From assembly GCF_000159135.1 (NCBI RefSeq), contig NZ_GG667531.1:62001-126000 (forward strand): 64,000 nucleotides of DNA, read 5' to 3'. The notes beneath the pieces are model-generated. The model did not search any database. It was given only the letters and a program-made list of their open reading frames with translations, and was not told where the DNA came from. A program made the translations under genes and the position numbers. This DNA comes from Corynebacterium striatum ATCC 6940 (GTDB taxonomy: Bacteria > Actinomycetota > Actinomycetes > Mycobacteriales > Mycobacteriaceae). Shown here one piece after another: positions 41,172 to 51,886 of this stretch; position 1 is the first letter of the stretch, and each line of letters opens with the position of its first letter.

Positions 41172-42673
41172 TTGATGCCCTCCTTCTTGGCCTGGGCGAG
41201 CAGTTCTTTAGCTTCATCGGAGTCGAACCACTGACGGAAAGACTTCTTTGGTGGAACAGCAGTATCGCGGGCATCGGACCACCCGGACAGGAACAACGGG
41301 AGCTTGTCCATCACTCCGTTGAATCCGCCGAGAACGCGGCCCAGCGCAACCATGTGCGTGACCTGGTTCCAGATCTTCGGGTGACCCCAGACCAGCTGAA
41401 CCACACTGAAGAGCTTGGACTCGACTGGTGGGGTAGCGTGGGTGACCTTTTGGTGGCGGTTCTCCAGGATGACCTCAGAAAGCGGAATCTTCACCGGGCA
41501 AACCTCGTCGCAGCGTCCACACAGGGAGCATGCATAAGGCAGGCTGGCGGAAGGATCGTGGTGGTCCTTCATACCGGTCAGCTGTGGGGTCAGGGAGATG
41601 CCAATCGGGCCAGGGTAAACGGAGCCGTATGCGTGGCCGCCGGCGCGCTCGTAGACCGGGCAAACGTTAAGGCAAGCCGAGCAACGGATGCATTTGAGAG
41701 CCTGGTGGCCAATCGGGCTGGACAGGGCAGCGGTACGACCGTTGTCCAAAAGAATCAGGTGGAAGTTCTTCGGGCCGTCGTTTTCAGTTACGCCCGCCCA
41801 CATGGAGGTGTATGGGTTCATGCGCTCTGCTGTGGAAGAACGCGGCAGCAGCTGCAGGAAGACCTCAAGGTCCTGGAAAGTTGGCACGAGCTTTTCGATG
41901 CCCATCACGGTAATCAGGGTCTCCGGCAGGGTCAGACACATACGGCCATTGCCCTCGGACTCCACAATGTTGATGGTGCCGGTCTCGGCAACGCCGAAGT
42001 TAGCGCCGGAGATGGCAACCTTGGCCTTCATGAACTGTTCGCGCAGGAAGGTACGAGAAGCCTCCGCGAGTTCGGCTGGCTCAGCCTTTAGGGATTCATC
42101 CGTGTGCGGCATTTTGTTGACGAAGATGTCACGGATTTCGGCACGGTTGCGGTGGATGGCCGGAACCAGGATGTGGGAGGGCTTATCCTCGCCCAGCTGA
42201 ACGATGAGCTCAGCCAGGTCGGTTTCGCGGGCATTGATCCCTACGGACTCGAGGTGCTCGTTCAGGCCGATTTCCTGGGTTGCCATGGACTTGACCTTGA
42301 CGATGTCGGTCTCGCCGGTCTCGCGGATAAGGCCCTCGATGATTTCGTTGGCTTCCTTAGCGTCGCGTGCCCAATGGACGATGCCGCCGCGCTTGGTTAC
42401 CTGCTCCTCGAACTGCTCGAGAAGTTCCGGCATGCGGGCAGCAACGTCTTCTTTGATTGCGGAGCCGGCGTCGCGCAGCTTCTGCCAGTCCGGCAGCTCT
42501 TCGACGGCGTTGGCACGCTTATTACGAATGGTGGTGGTGGCGTGGTGCAGGTTACGACGCTGGGTCGCGTTGTTGAGGCCAACGTGGGCGAGTGGAACGA
42601 ATGCCTTCTCGCCGCGGAGGTTGCCGTAGCCCTCCGGCGCGCGAGGCGGGGTGGTGTCGAGGAAGGAAGTCAT
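41168..42673 (-). CDS. lutB: Lactate utilisation iron-sulfur protein B
   Basis: 501 residues. The N-terminal part is a LUD domain (GANFGVAETGTINIVESEGNGRM); the C-terminal part carries two four-cysteine clusters, CIRCSACLNVCPVYERAGG and CSLCGRCDEVCPVKIPL, for two [4Fe-4S] centres, followed by a conserved helical tail. It passes electrons from lactate oxidation within the LutABC complex. Its start shares one base with the lutA stop (TAATG). The length is slightly above the usual 470-480 because of an N-terminal extension (MTSFLDTTPPRAPEGYG). Confidence 0.94.
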   Translation of the reverse strand: MTSFLDTTPPRAPEGYGNLRGEKAFVPLAHVGLNNATQRRNLHHATTTIRNKRANAVEELPDWQKLRDAGSAIKEDVAARMPELLEQFEEQVTKRGGIVHWARDAKEANEIIEGLIRETGETDIVKVKSMATQEIGLNEHLESVGINARETDLAELIVQLGEDKPSHILVPAIHRNRAEIRDIFVNKMPHTDESLKAEPAELAEASRTFLREQFMKAKVAISGANFGVAETGTINIVESEGNGRMCLTLPETLITVMGIEKLVPTFQDLEVFLQLLPRSSTAERMNPYTSMWAGVTENDGPKNFHLILLDNGRTAALSSPIGHQALKCIRCSACLNVCPVYERAGGHAYGSVYPGPIGISLTPQLTGMKDHHDPSASLPYACSLCGRCDEVCPVKIPLSEVILENRHQKVTHATPPVESKLFSVVQLVWGHPKIWNQVTHMVALGRVLGGFNGVMDKLPLFLSGWSDARDTAVPPKKSFRQWFDSDEAKELLAQAKKEGIK

Positions 42674-43458
42674 TAGAGCATCTTCTCCTTGGAGTAAGCG
42701 GCCGTCTCAGGGGTCCAAGGGTGTTCCTTGGTGGAGGCCAAGATTTCAGCCATGTGCAGCACGCGAACGCCGCTGCGCTGGCGCGCTAGTGCGCCGCCGA
42801 TGTTCATAAGGCAGGAAGAGTCACCGCCGGTGAGGTACTCGGCTTCGGTGTCCTTCACGTGGCGGGTTTTGTCAGAAACCATGGCCTGGGAGACCTCTGG
42901 GTTCTTAAGTGAGAAGGTGCCGCCGAAGCCACAGCACTCTTCGACGTTTTCGAGCGGCACGAGGTCGATTCCCTCGACTTTGCTCAGCAGCTGGTACGGG
43001 CGGTCACCGAGCTTCAGGAAGCGCAAGCCGTGGCAGGAATCATGGTAGGTGACCTTGTGCGGGAAGAAAGCGCCGAGATCGGTGCGCTGCTCGATGTCCA
43101 CGAGGAATTCGGGCAGGTCCAAGGTCTTCTGGGAGGCCTTTTTAGCGCCATCCACGTCAGCGGAGGAGCCGAACCGGTCAGCAATTTTGACGTGTTGCTC
43201 ACGAACTGCGCCAACACACGAGCCAGAGGCGGAAACCACGTAATCGATGGAAGGATCTGCGAACGCGTCCGCGTAGCTGCGGATCATGCCCAGTGTTTCC
43301 TTCTGGTAACCAGTATTGATGTGCATCTGGCCGCAACAAGTTTGCTCTTCTGGGAAGACCACTTCGTGGCCCAAACGGGAGAGGATTAGTGCGGTTGCCT
43401 TGTGAGCGTCCGGGAAGAGGGCGTCACCAATGCACGTAGAAAAAAGTGCAATTCGCAT
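42673..43458 (-). CDS. lutA: Lactate utilisation protein A (CCG-domain Fe-S oxidoreductase)
   Basis: 261 residues with two CCG domains, CCGQMHINTGY and CCGFGGTFSLKNPE, that bind an iron-sulfur cluster as in heterodisulfide reductase B and GlpC. It is the first gene of the lutABC operon. The 333-base gap upstream contains an inverted repeat (43602-43617) and the terminator of lldP (43727-43774), so the operon has its own promoter. No dedicated regulator gene lies beside it. Confidence 0.93.
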   Translation of the reverse strand: MRIALFSTCIGDALFPDAHKATALILSRLGHEVVFPEEQTCCGQMHINTGYQKETLGMIRSYADAFADPSIDYVVSASGSCVGAVREQHVKIADRFGSSADVDGAKKASQKTLDLPEFLVDIEQRTDLGAFFPHKVTYHDSCHGLRFLKLGDRPYQLLSKVEGIDLVPLENVEECCGFGGTFSLKNPEVSQAMVSDKTRHVKDTEAEYLTGGDSSCLMNIGGALARQRSGVRVLHMAEILASTKEHPWTPETAAYSKEKML

Positions 43459-43601
43459 GCTTGCGCTCCTTTAACTGCCCAGTATGTGCCATGGAAGTCA
43501 GCGCGTACTTGGGTGGGCTAATTTTTATGGGTGTGCCTTAAATAATACCGATAAAAACGCAGAATTTCATAGTGAAAATGCCGTCTAGCGGCGGTTATTC
43601 T

Positions 43602-43617
43602 GCAACACTAATGTTGC
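43602..43617. promoter_or_regulatory. Inverted repeat GCAACA-CTAA-TGTTGC upstream of lutA
   Basis: A perfect 6-bp inverted repeat with a 4-base centre in the 333-base lutA promoter region. It is a candidate site for a lactate-responsive repressor. It differs from the palindrome used at the GntR locus (5777, 8347), so a different regulator is implied. Confidence 0.45.
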
Positions 43618-43726
43618 GAAATTTATTACGTGCGCAAACCACTACCGCCGTGCGTCTCGTGGGGAACTTGTGGTTTCTGATGAGTGATGCGTCACTTTAA
43701 GGCAATATACCTTTTGGGGGTAGACA

Positions 43727-43774
43727 AAAGTCTCCCCATCGCGCGGCTGTAATTGCAGCGGATGCGGAGACTTT
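43727..43774 (-). terminator. Terminator of lldP
   Basis: AAAGTCTCC (43727-43735) pairs with GGAGACTTT (43766-43774); inside, GCTG and CAGC can pair. On the minus strand the stem is followed by TTTTGTC. It starts 18 bases behind the lldP stop. Confidence 0.8.
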
Positions 43775-43791
43775 CTTTAGGGGCAGAAGTT

Positions 43792-45444
43792 TTAAGGAAC
43801 CAGGAAGCCCAACGCGTTGGTCATGAGGAACACAATGACACACACGACGGCCAGGAAGACGAGCGAGTAGCCCACGACTGCCTTGAGGATGCGGGACTCC
43901 TCGCCCTCCATCTGAACTGCCGTTGCGGCGATGGCCAGCGACTGCGGGGAGATCATCTTGCCCACAACGCCACCGGCGGTATTCGCCGCCAGCATGAGGT
44001 CTGGGTTGACGCCGATGCGTTCTGCAGCGGTGACCTGGAGGTTGGCAAAGAGGGCGTTGGCCGAGGTATCCGAACCGGTAACTGCAGTGCCGATCCAGCC
44101 CAGCACCGGCGCGAAGAGCGCGAAGATGCTGCCCGCGGAGGCCACGAATTCACCGATAGAGATGGTCTGGCCGGAGTAATTCATGGTGTAAGCCAAAGCG
44201 AGGACCAAGATGATGGTCAACGCAGAGAACTTCATGCGGGAGCAAACCTCACCGAACTTTGTCAGTGGGGCAGACTTCGGCAGGTGGTAGTGGCCGTTCT
44301 CGTTGAAGATCCAGAAGATGATGGCCACGATGAGTCCGGAGATGAGCAACAGCGTGCCCGGGTTGCCAAAGACATTGAAGCTAAATGAGGTGTCCATTAC
44401 CTTGCCAGCAGAGTCAAGGACTGTGCCATCCAGGCCCGGCCAGGCGAACTTAATCTTCCAGAACCCAAAGAGCTTCGGAGCTGCGGTAGCTACCGCGAAG
44501 ACTGCGGTCACGACTGCGTAGGGCAGCAGCGCCATCCAGATGCGGCTGCCGGACAAGTCGGTGACTGCCTCCTGCGCCGGAATACCCATGCGCTCACGCA
44601 GCTCCGCAACGCCCTTTGGCTTCCACATGCGCAGGAATAGGAACGCGCAGCCCAGCGAAACGATGCAGGCCACAACGTTGGTGAGCTGGTAGGCAAAGAA
44701 GTTGGCCGCAGCCCACTGCGCGATGGCAAAAGAAAGGCCAATGACGCCAGCAGCCGGGGCGGCTTCCTTGAGGCCGCGGACTCCATCCAAGATGAACAGG
44801 ATGAAGAAGGGGACTGCCGCTGCAATCAGCAGCACTTGTAAGGAAATAAGACCTGCGATATCAGCAGTCTGCTCGGCGGTACGGCCGCCCACCTCACCGG
44901 CGGTGGTCACTGGAATGCCCACCGCGCCGAAGGCAACCGGCGCAGTGTTTGCGATGAGCACCGTCGTGGCAGCCTTGAGTGGCTTGACACCCAGCGCCAG
45001 AATCATCGTCGCGGTAATCGCCACAGGGGCGCCGAAGCCGGCGAGAGCCTCAAGCAGGCCGCCGAAGCAAAACGCGATGAGGATGGCCTGGATGCGGATG
45101 TCACCGTCGCCAAGCAGGTCGAAAGTCTTGCGGAGATCCTCAAAACGCCCAGAGGCCACGGTGATCTCGTAGAACCAAATGGCGGTGATGATCACCCAGA
45201 CAATCGGCAATAAGCCAAAGAGGCCACCGCGTGCGGCGGAGGACAGCGCCATGCCCGTGGGCATGTCGAAGCCGAAGATAGCAATGGCGAGAGCCACGAT
45301 GAGTGCCACAGCACCCGAGGTATGTGCGCGAGCCTTAAAGCCCAGCAACATGATGAAGAAGGCAATGAGAGGAAGCGTCGCTACAGCAGCGGAAAGGCCG
45401 AGGCTACCGCCGATGGCATCCGTCGATATTTGGAAGGTGTTCAT
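43792..45444 (-). CDS. lldP: L-lactate permease
   Basis: 550 residues with about 13-14 membrane segments, the normal length for the LctP/LldP family. Family segments are visible: GGLLEALAGFGAPVAITATMILALG and ANTAPVAFGAVGIPV in the first half, and SDTSANALFANLQVTAAERIGVNPDLMLAANTAGGVVGKMISPQS in the second, which frame the substrate path. It imports lactate (and usually glycolate) with protons, supplying the LutABC enzymes encoded directly downstream on the same strand, though a terminator and a separate lutA promoter region lie between them. Confidence 0.95.
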   Translation of the reverse strand: MNTFQISTDAIGGSLGLSAAVATLPLIAFFIMLLGFKARAHTSGAVALIVALAIAIFGFDMPTGMALSSAARGGLFGLLPIVWVIITAIWFYEITVASGRFEDLRKTFDLLGDGDIRIQAILIAFCFGGLLEALAGFGAPVAITATMILALGVKPLKAATTVLIANTAPVAFGAVGIPVTTAGEVGGRTAEQTADIAGLISLQVLLIAAAVPFFILFILDGVRGLKEAAPAAGVIGLSFAIAQWAAANFFAYQLTNVVACIVSLGCAFLFLRMWKPKGVAELRERMGIPAQEAVTDLSGSRIWMALLPYAVVTAVFAVATAAPKLFGFWKIKFAWPGLDGTVLDSAGKVMDTSFSFNVFGNPGTLLLISGLIVAIIFWIFNENGHYHLPKSAPLTKFGEVCSRMKFSALTIILVLALAYTMNYSGQTISIGEFVASAGSIFALFAPVLGWIGTAVTGSDTSANALFANLQVTAAERIGVNPDLMLAANTAGGVVGKMISPQSLAIAATAVQMEGEESRILKAVVGYSLVFLAVVCVIVFLMTNALGFLVP

Positions 45445-45641
45445 AGTTACCCAAGTCTCTAGAAGGAAAACGAGTGTTTTATTTAATACACAGTCTTTCT
45501 AAAGCCTAAAACTTGAGCGAACCTTTTCGCGTAAGTTTCGCAATAAAAGGCATATGTCACACAAGTTGTTTGCTGTTATAAATGACCCCAACGCGTGCCT
45601 GATGCTGCTCATGTCAGCGCGGGACGATAGACTTTGACGCT

Positions 45642-47303
45642 ATGAATCCCGTAGATCTTTCTGTGCTTATTAAAGAGACCGCAGTCGCTGTATTGAGCGA
45701 ACACGAGCTCGACACCGCCGTCCTTCCTGAGACCGTGACCGTGGAGCGTCCGCGCAATCCTGAGCACGGCGACTACGCCACCAACCTTGCCCTGCAGGTA
45801 GCCAAGAAGGCCGGCGTGAATCCGCGCGAGCTGGCCACCTGGCTGGCCGAGGCGTTGGCTAAGCACGACGCCATTGACGTCGCCGAGATCGCAGGCCCGG
45901 GCTTCCTGAATATCCGCCTGGCTGCCGCCGCACAGGGCGCCATCGTGGACCAGGTCCGCCAAGCAGGCACTAACTACGGCCACAACGATGCCTACAAAGG
46001 CCAGAAGATTAACCTCGAATTCGTCTCCGCTAACCCCACCGGCCCGATCCACCTGGGCGGCACCCGTTGGGCAGCCGTGGGCGATTCCCTCGGCCGCGTG
46101 CTCGAAGCCTCCGGCGCTGAGGTAACCCGCGAGTACTACTTCAACGATCATGGCCGCCAGATCGACCGCTTCTCCAACTCGCTCGTGGCTGCGGCCAAGG
46201 GCGAGCCGACTCCGGAGGACGGCTATGGCGGAGAGTACATCCAGGAGATCGCAGCCAACGTCCAAAACCAGGTCCCCGATGCACTCGAGGGCACCGAGGA
46301 CGAGGTCCGCGAGAAGTTCCGCGCCGCTGGCGTGGAGATGATGTTCGCGCACATCAAGGAGTCCCTGCACGAGTTTGGCGTTGACTTCGACGTCTACTTC
46401 CACGAGAACTCCCTGTTCGAGTCCGGCGCCGTTGACAAGGCCGTGGCGCACCTTAAGGACAACGAGAAGCTCTACTTCGAGGACGGCGCCTGGTGGCTCA
46501 AGTCCACCGACTACGGCGATGACAAGGACCGCGTGGTCATCAAGTCTGACGGCGACGCCGCATACATCGCTGGCGACATCGCCTACGTTGCTGACAAGTT
46601 TGACCGTGGCCACGACCTCGCTATCTACATGCTGGGTGCGGACCACCATGGCTACATCGCCCGCCTGCGCGCCGCCGCTGCCGCCATGGGCTACAACCCA
46701 GAGCAGGTCGAGGTTCTCATCGGTCAGATGGTGAACCTGCTGCGCGACGGCAAGGCTGTGCGCATGTCCAAGCGTGCTGGCACCGTCATCACTCTCGACG
46801 ACCTCGTCGAGGCCATCGGCGTCGATGGTGCACGCTACTCCCTGGTGCGTTCTTCCGTGGATCAGTCCATCGACATCGACCTGGGCCTGTGGGCTTCCCA
46901 GTCCTCCGATAACCCTGTTTACTACGTTCAGTACGGCCACGCGCGCATCTGCTCCATCCTGCGCAAGGCGCAAGAGCTGGGCCTTGACGCCGCGGCTATG
47001 GCAGATGCAGATCTCGCGCTTCTCACCCACGAGAAGGAAGGCGATCTCATCCGCACCTTGGGCGAGTTCCCTGAGGTTGTCTCCACCGCAGCGACCTTGC
47101 GCGAGCCGCACCGCATCGCCCGCTTTGCCGAGGATCTTGCTGCTGTGTTCCACCGCTTCTATGACCAGTGCCAGGTGCTGCCGAAGGCAGGGGAGGAGAC
47201 GCAGCCAATCCACATCGCACGCCTCGCGCTTGCCGACGCCGCCCGTCAGGTCCTCGCCAACGCCCTCACCATGGTGGGGGTTAGCGCGCCGGAGAAGATG
47301 TAA
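45642..47303 (+). CDS. argS: Arginyl-tRNA synthetase
   Basis: 553 residues, class I synthetase that charges tRNA-Arg. The HIGH-type motif is PTGPIHLGG in the N-terminal third, the KMSKS-like motif is RMSKRAGT, and the ArgRS anticodon-binding helix bundle ends the protein. The order argS-lysA-hom-thrB is the classical corynebacterial arrangement, where argS and lysA are co-transcribed and respond to lysine and arginine. The lysA ATG follows the argS stop immediately (TAA-ATG). Confidence 0.97.
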   Translation: MNPVDLSVLIKETAVAVLSEHELDTAVLPETVTVERPRNPEHGDYATNLALQVAKKAGVNPRELATWLAEALAKHDAIDVAEIAGPGFLNIRLAAAAQGAIVDQVRQAGTNYGHNDAYKGQKINLEFVSANPTGPIHLGGTRWAAVGDSLGRVLEASGAEVTREYYFNDHGRQIDRFSNSLVAAAKGEPTPEDGYGGEYIQEIAANVQNQVPDALEGTEDEVREKFRAAGVEMMFAHIKESLHEFGVDFDVYFHENSLFESGAVDKAVAHLKDNEKLYFEDGAWWLKSTDYGDDKDRVVIKSDGDAAYIAGDIAYVADKFDRGHDLAIYMLGADHHGYIARLRAAAAAMGYNPEQVEVLIGQMVNLLRDGKAVRMSKRAGTVITLDDLVEAIGVDGARYSLVRSSVDQSIDIDLGLWASQSSDNPVYYVQYGHARICSILRKAQELGLDAAAMADADLALLTHEKEGDLIRTLGEFPEVVSTAATLREPHRIARFAEDLAAVFHRFYDQCQVLPKAGEETQPIHIARLALADAARQVLANALTMVGVSAPEKM

Positions 47304-48638
47304 ATGGATTTTAACGAGCTGCCAGCGCACGTCTGGCCCCGTAACTCGCGCCGCGAAGAAGACGGCGTGGTTACCGTAGCCGGCGTCCCGCTGACGGAAC
47401 TCGCCGAAGAATACGGCACGCCACTCTACGTCTTTGATGAGGATGACTTCCGCTCCCGTTGCCGCGACATGGCCCGCGCCTTCGGCGGCCCTGAGCACGT
47501 GCACTATGCCTCCAAGGCTTTCATCACCAAGCGCATCGTGAAATGGGTCAACGAGGAAGGCCTGTGCCTTGACGTCGCCTCCCTCAACGAGGCCAAGGTG
47601 GCGCTGGCCGCGGGTTTCCCACCGGCCCGCATGACCGCCCACGGCAACAACAAGGAGCGCGAGTACCTCGAGCTGTGCGTGGACAACGAGATCGCGCACG
47701 TCGTCCTCGATAACGAGGGCGAGCTGGCGCAGCTCAACGAGATCGCGCGCGCCGCTGGCCGCGTGCAGCCGGTGATGATCCGGGTGAAGCCGGGCGTCGA
47801 CGCCCACACGCATGAGTTCATCGCCACGTCCCACGAGGACCAGAAGTTCGGCATCTCCCTGGCCACGGGCGCGGCTTTCGACGCTGCCAAGGCTGCCCTC
47901 GAGTCCGAGAATCTCCAGCTCGTGGGCCTGCACTGCCACGTGGGTTCCTCCGTGTTCAACGCTGAAGGCTTCAAGCTCGCCGCAGAGCGCGTGCTCTCGC
48001 TTTATAAGCGCATCCACACCGAGCTGGGTGTAGCACTCAAGGAACTCGACCTAGGTGGCGGCTTCGGCATTCCGTACATGGAGTACGAGGAGGCACTCGA
48101 CGTCGCCAAGCTGGCTCAAGATCTCCTGGCAGCCGTGGAGCGCACCGCGCACGAGCTCGACATCGAGCCGCCCTTCGTGCTCGTCGAGCCGGGCCGCTCC
48201 CTCGTGGGCGCAAGCGCAGTCACCGTCTATTCCGTGGGTACGGTCAAGGACGTGGAGACCGGCAAAGCCGAGCTGCCTATCCGCCGTTATCTTTCCGTCG
48301 ACGGCGGCATGTCCGACAACATCCGCCCAGCGCTCTACGAATCCGAGTATGACGTGCGTGTAGTCAATCGTTTCACCGACGGTGAGCCCGTGGACTCCCG
48401 CGTGGTGGGTTTCCACTGCGAATCCGGCGACATCTTGGTCAACGAACGCAAGCTTCCGGGAGACATCACCACCGGCGACCTGCTCACGTTCGCAACCACT
48501 GGCGCCTATCAGTACATGATGGCGTCGCGCTACAACGGCGCACTGCGCCCGGCCGTGGTGTCGGTGCGCAATGGGCAGGCAAATCTGATGCTGCGTCGCG
48601 AGACTGTCGATGACCTTTTGGCTCTCGAAGTCAATTAA
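47304..48638 (+). CDS. lysA: Diaminopimelate decarboxylase
   Basis: 444 residues; a PLP enzyme making L-lysine from meso-diaminopimelate, the last step of lysine synthesis. The PLP lysine is Lys71 in HYASKAF; the phosphate-binding region is [11 protein letters not shown]; the C-terminal dimer/substrate motif is [10 protein letters not shown]; and VEPGRSLVG is present. It starts directly after the argS stop. A terminator follows at 48657-48694, separating it from hom. Confidence 0.97.
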   Translation: MDFNELPAHVWPRNSRREEDGVVTVAGVPLTELAEEYGTPLYVFDEDDFRSRCRDMARAFGGPEHVHYASKAFITKRIVKWVNEEGLCLDVASLNEAKVALAAGFPPARMTAHGNNKEREYLELCVDNEIAHVVLDNEGELAQLNEIARAAGRVQPVMIRVKPGVDAHTHEFIATSHEDQKFGISLATGAAFDAAKAALESENLQLVGLHCHVGSSVFNAEGFKLAAERVLSLYKRIHTELGVALKELDLGGGFGIPYMEYEEALDVAKLAQDLLAAVERTAHELDIEPPFVLVEPGRSLVGASAVTVYSVGTVKDVETGKAELPIRRYLSVDGGMSDNIRPALYESEYDVRVVNRFTDGEPVDSRVVGFHCESGDILVNERKLPGDITTGDLLTFATTGAYQYMMASRYNGALRPAVVSVRNGQANLMLRRETVDDLLALEVN

Positions 48639-48656
48639 ATTCACTTAAAATCCACT

Positions 48657-48694
48657 GGCGGTGGGGCCATGACCAAAAGGTTTGCCCCTCCGCC
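48657..48694 (+). terminator. Terminator between lysA and hom
   Basis: GGCGGTGGGGC (48657-48667) pairs with GCCCCTCCGCC (48684-48694), with one T-T mismatch inside an 11-position stem and a 16-base loop. The tail TTCCTATAT is only moderately T-rich. Confidence 0.75.
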
Positions 48695-48795
48695 TTCCTA
48701 TATGGGGCCATGATTTGGATCCCTAAACCCAAAACTAGACAGCTCGTTCTGTATAGTGTGGTTAACAATTTCAGTACCGACGAATGAGGGACGAT

Positions 48796-50133
48796 ATGAC
48801 TTCACAGACCAAGATTCGCACCGGCAAGGGCGAGGGCGAAGCAGTAGGTATTGCACTGCTCGGTTTCGGCACTGTCGGCGCCGAGGTCTTCCGCCTGCTG
48901 GGGGAGAACGCTGATGCTTTTGCACATCGCATTGGTGGTCCCGCAGAGATTCGTGGCGTAGCTGTCCAAAACAAGAACAAGCTGCGCCCAGGCGTTCCTA
49001 AGGACCTACTTACTGACGACGCCAAGGCGCTAGTCATGCGCGACGATATCGACTTGGTCGTCGAGGTCATCGGCGGTATTGACTACCCGCGCGAGCTGCT
49101 GCTGGCCGCGCTCAATGCGGGTAAGTCCGTGGTGACCGCGAACAAGGCTCTGGTGGCCGCGCACGCGGACGAGCTGGCTGAGGCTGCCGACCGTGCGGGA
49201 GTCGACCTCTACTTCGAGGCAGCCGTCGCAGCCGCCATCCCGGTGGTAGGCATGCTGCGCCGCTCGCTGGCGGGTGACCAGGTGCAGCGCATCTCCGGTA
49301 TCGTCAACGGCACCACCAACTTCATCCTGGATGCGATGGAGACCACCGGCGCTTCCTACGAAGATGCGCTGGCTGAGGCCACCCGCCTGGGCTACGCGGA
49401 GGCAGACCCGACCGCCGACGTCGAGGGCCATGATGCCGCTTCCAAGGCAGCGATCTTGGCTTCGTTGGGCTTCTACACCCGCGTCACCTTTGATGACGTC
49501 TACTGCGAGGGTATCTCGAGCATCACCGCTGACGACATCGCCGCTGCGAAGAAGGCGGGTTACTCCATCAAACTGCTTGCCATCTGTGAGCGCTTGCGCG
49601 ACGAAGATGGCAACGAGTCCGTCAACGCCCGCGTCCACCCGACGCTCGTCCCGAAGGATCATCCGTTGGCTTCCGTGAACAAGTCTTATAACGCAATCTT
49701 CGTCGAGGCAGAGGCAGCAGGTTCTCTAATGTTCTACGGCAACGGCGCAGGCGGTAATCCTACTGCTTCCGCAGTGCTTGGCGACGTCGTCGGTGCCGCC
49801 CGCAACATCGTCCACGGCGGCCGCGCACCAGGGGAAAACACCTACGCCAACCTGCCGATTGCTCCCTTCGGTGAGGTTTCCACCCGTTACCACATCGACA
49901 TGGAGGTCGCAGACCGCACCGGCGTTCTGGCGGCGATTTCCGCGCTGTTTGCCAAGCACAACGTCTCCCTGCGCACCGTGCGCCAGGAGGACGGCGACGA
50001 CACCGCACGTCTCATCGTGGTCACCCATGCGGCCACCGAGGCTGAGCTCGAGGCCATCGTCTCCGAGCTGAGCACTCTCGACGAGGTCAAGGCAGTGCAC
50101 TCCGTTATCCGCCTGGGCGGTGAAGCCCTGTGA
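48796..50133 (+). CDS. hom: Homoserine dehydrogenase
   Basis: 445 residues from the ATG at 48796 ([12 protein letters not shown]), preceded by GAGGG; the upstream ATG at 48784 overlaps that site. It reduces aspartate semialdehyde to homoserine with NAD(P)H. The dinucleotide loop is GFGTVG, the catalytic region is [14 protein letters not shown] ... [24 protein letters not shown], and an ACT-like regulatory domain (residues about 365-445, [19 protein letters not shown]) should give feedback inhibition by threonine. It is coupled to thrB by a GTGA overlap. Confidence 0.97.
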   Translation: MTSQTKIRTGKGEGEAVGIALLGFGTVGAEVFRLLGENADAFAHRIGGPAEIRGVAVQNKNKLRPGVPKDLLTDDAKALVMRDDIDLVVEVIGGIDYPRELLLAALNAGKSVVTANKALVAAHADELAEAADRAGVDLYFEAAVAAAIPVVGMLRRSLAGDQVQRISGIVNGTTNFILDAMETTGASYEDALAEATRLGYAEADPTADVEGHDAASKAAILASLGFYTRVTFDDVYCEGISSITADDIAAAKKAGYSIKLLAICERLRDEDGNESVNARVHPTLVPKDHPLASVNKSYNAIFVEAEAAGSLMFYGNGAGGNPTASAVLGDVVGAARNIVHGGRAPGENTYANLPIAPFGEVSTRYHIDMEVADRTGVLAAISALFAKHNVSLRTVRQEDGDDTARLIVVTHAATEAELEAIVSELSTLDEVKAVHSVIRLGGEAL

Positions 50134-51059
50134 GCATCGAGCTAGAGGTCGGCACCAAGGCCATCGTCACGGTTCCAGCCTCCTCGGCCAACTTGGGCCC
50201 AGGCTTCGACACGCTCGGAATTGCGCTGAGCCTGTACGACACCGTCGAGGTAGAGGTCACCAACTCTGGTCTTGAAGTGGAGATCTTCGGCGAGGGCGCC
50301 GAGGACCTGCCGCGTGACGGCTCCCACCTGGTAGTCAAGGCAATCCGTTCGGCCCTCAACGTTGCTGATGTTTCCGCGCCCGGCCTGCGCGTGGTCTGTA
50401 ACAACAACATTCCGCAGTCCCGCGGCCTGGGTTCCTCGGCGTCGGCAGCCGTAGCAGGCGTTGCCGCCGGCAACGGACTTGCAGGATTCCCGCTTACCGA
50501 GCAGCAAGTAGTGCAGCTTTCCTCGGCTTTCGAGGGGCACCCAGATAATGCCGCGGCATCGGTTCTGGGCAACGCGGTGGTCTCGTGGACCACGGTTCCC
50601 GTCGATGGCCATTCCCTGCCGGAGTACAAGGCGGTCACCGTGGATGTGCATAAGGACATCAAGGCAACGGCATTGGTGCCTAACTTCCACGCATCGACCC
50701 AAGCCGTGCGCCGCGTGCTGCCATCCCACGTCACCCACGGCGACGCAACGTTCAACGTCTCGCGCACCGCTGTGCAGGTCGTAGCGCTTCAGAACTACCC
50801 GGAGCTGCTCTGGGAAGGTACGCGCGACCGCTTGCACCAGCCTTACCGTGCCGACGTCCTACCGGTGACCTCCGAGTGGGTCAACCGTCTGCGCAACCGT
50901 GGTTTCGCGGCCTATCTTTCGGGCGCCGGCCCTACCGCCATGGTGCTGCACACCGAGCCCATCGACGAAAACATCTTGCGCGACGCGCGCGAGGCCGGCC
51001 TCCGCGTTATCCCCTTGGAGGTCGCGGGGCCGGTCGAGGTTAAGGTCGTTCAGGCTTAA
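50130..51059 (+). CDS. thrB: Homoserine kinase
   Basis: 309 residues from a GTG that overlaps the hom stop (GTGA). GHMP-family kinase: the substrate motif is [13 protein letters not shown] and the ATP loop is [16 protein letters not shown]. It phosphorylates homoserine on the way to threonine. It is the second gene of the hom-thrB operon known from Corynebacterium glutamicum. The stop overlaps that of the convergent arnR-like gene by four bases. Confidence 0.97.
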   Translation: MSIELEVGTKAIVTVPASSANLGPGFDTLGIALSLYDTVEVEVTNSGLEVEIFGEGAEDLPRDGSHLVVKAIRSALNVADVSAPGLRVVCNNNIPQSRGLGSSASAAVAGVAAGNGLAGFPLTEQQVVQLSSAFEGHPDNAAASVLGNAVVSWTTVPVDGHSLPEYKAVTVDVHKDIKATALVPNFHASTQAVRRVLPSHVTHGDATFNVSRTAVQVVALQNYPELLWEGTRDRLHQPYRADVLPVTSEWVNRLRNRGFAAYLSGAGPTAMVLHTEPIDENILRDAREAGLRVIPLEVAGPVEVKVVQA

Positions 51060-51751
51060 GAAGACCGCTTCACGTGCACGCAGCAGGTTCCGTTGCCAGA
51101 CTTCGGAAGCAGCGTAAGCTGGAGGCGGTTTCCTGCGTCTGCGGCTGATTGCTCGAGGAAGCCGTCGTGGATAGCACACAAGAATGGGGAAGGCTTGATG
51201 CCTGCGGTCACGAATGGGCAGGCGTGCAGCTCCATTTCCGTGTGGCCCTTTTCCTCAAGGTCGGCGTTTGAGGCAGTAGGGTCGAAACCCATGTCACGCA
51301 TCTTGCGGTAAAGCGGGGTCAGCGCATTCGCGGAAGCGTACTGGTCCTGCTGCGTGGAGTTGGCCCACTTACGGCCGATTTCCCGGGCTTGTTCGGAGGC
51401 GAAGTCATTAAGCTGGTCTTTGTCCGCGAGCATCTCTGCTAAGACACTGATCAAGGTCACGTATTCCTCGGCCACCGAGCGATTGTCAGGGATGCGTACC
51501 TGGAAGATAAGCGAGGGACGTCCGCGGCCCTTGGCCGGGGCCGTAATAACGCGCACGGCGCCCACGTGTACGAGCTCGTCTAGATGGCCGCGCGCGGTGT
51601 TGACATGCATGCCCATGTCTTGGGCGATGTCTGCTGCGCGAGCTCCCTGGGGATATTCCTGCAACGCGTTGAGAACCTCGCGCTGCTTTGGGGAAAGGCG
51701 CAGCGCCTCGGGAAAAAGTTCAGTGGAAGAACGCGGAGCTTGGGTGGGCAT
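51056..51751 (-). CDS. arnR: Fe-S-type HTH repressor, ArnR-like (nitrate respiration control)
   Basis: 231 residues. The N-terminal winged helix reads [15 protein letters not shown] ... [24 protein letters not shown]. The C-terminal domain carries cysteines 178, 192, 223 and 224 ([21 protein letters not shown]), as expected for an oxygen- or NO-sensitive iron-sulfur cluster. In Corynebacterium glutamicum ArnR lies between thrB and the nar genes and represses narKGHJI and hmp under air; the position here is the same. The name rests on context plus the cysteine pattern. SufR-like regulators are a possible alternative. Confidence 0.85.
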   Translation of the reverse strand: MPTQAPRSSTELFPEALRLSPKQREVLNALQEYPQGARAADIAQDMGMHVNTARGHLDELVHVGAVRVITAPAKGRGRPSLIFQVRIPDNRSVAEEYVTLISVLAEMLADKDQLNDFASEQAREIGRKWANSTQQDQYASANALTPLYRKMRDMGFDPTASNADLEEKGHTEMELHACPFVTAGIKPSPFLCAIHDGFLEQSAADAGNRLQLTLLPKSGNGTCCVHVKRSS

Positions 51752-51886
51752 GTGTTTACCTCGGTGAAAGTTTTTGACGTGAATTTATTAGGGTAATCAG
51801 TTGTTAAAAACGACGATACAACTACAACCCGTAAAAAATACAAACTAGCGAGTGCGATATATGCCACTACGTGGAGCGACTTCCCC

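Noticed and set aside
45609..48017. 802-codon open frame on the minus strand
   Set aside because: Antisense to argS and lysA, both of which are unmistakable; no motif in the translation.
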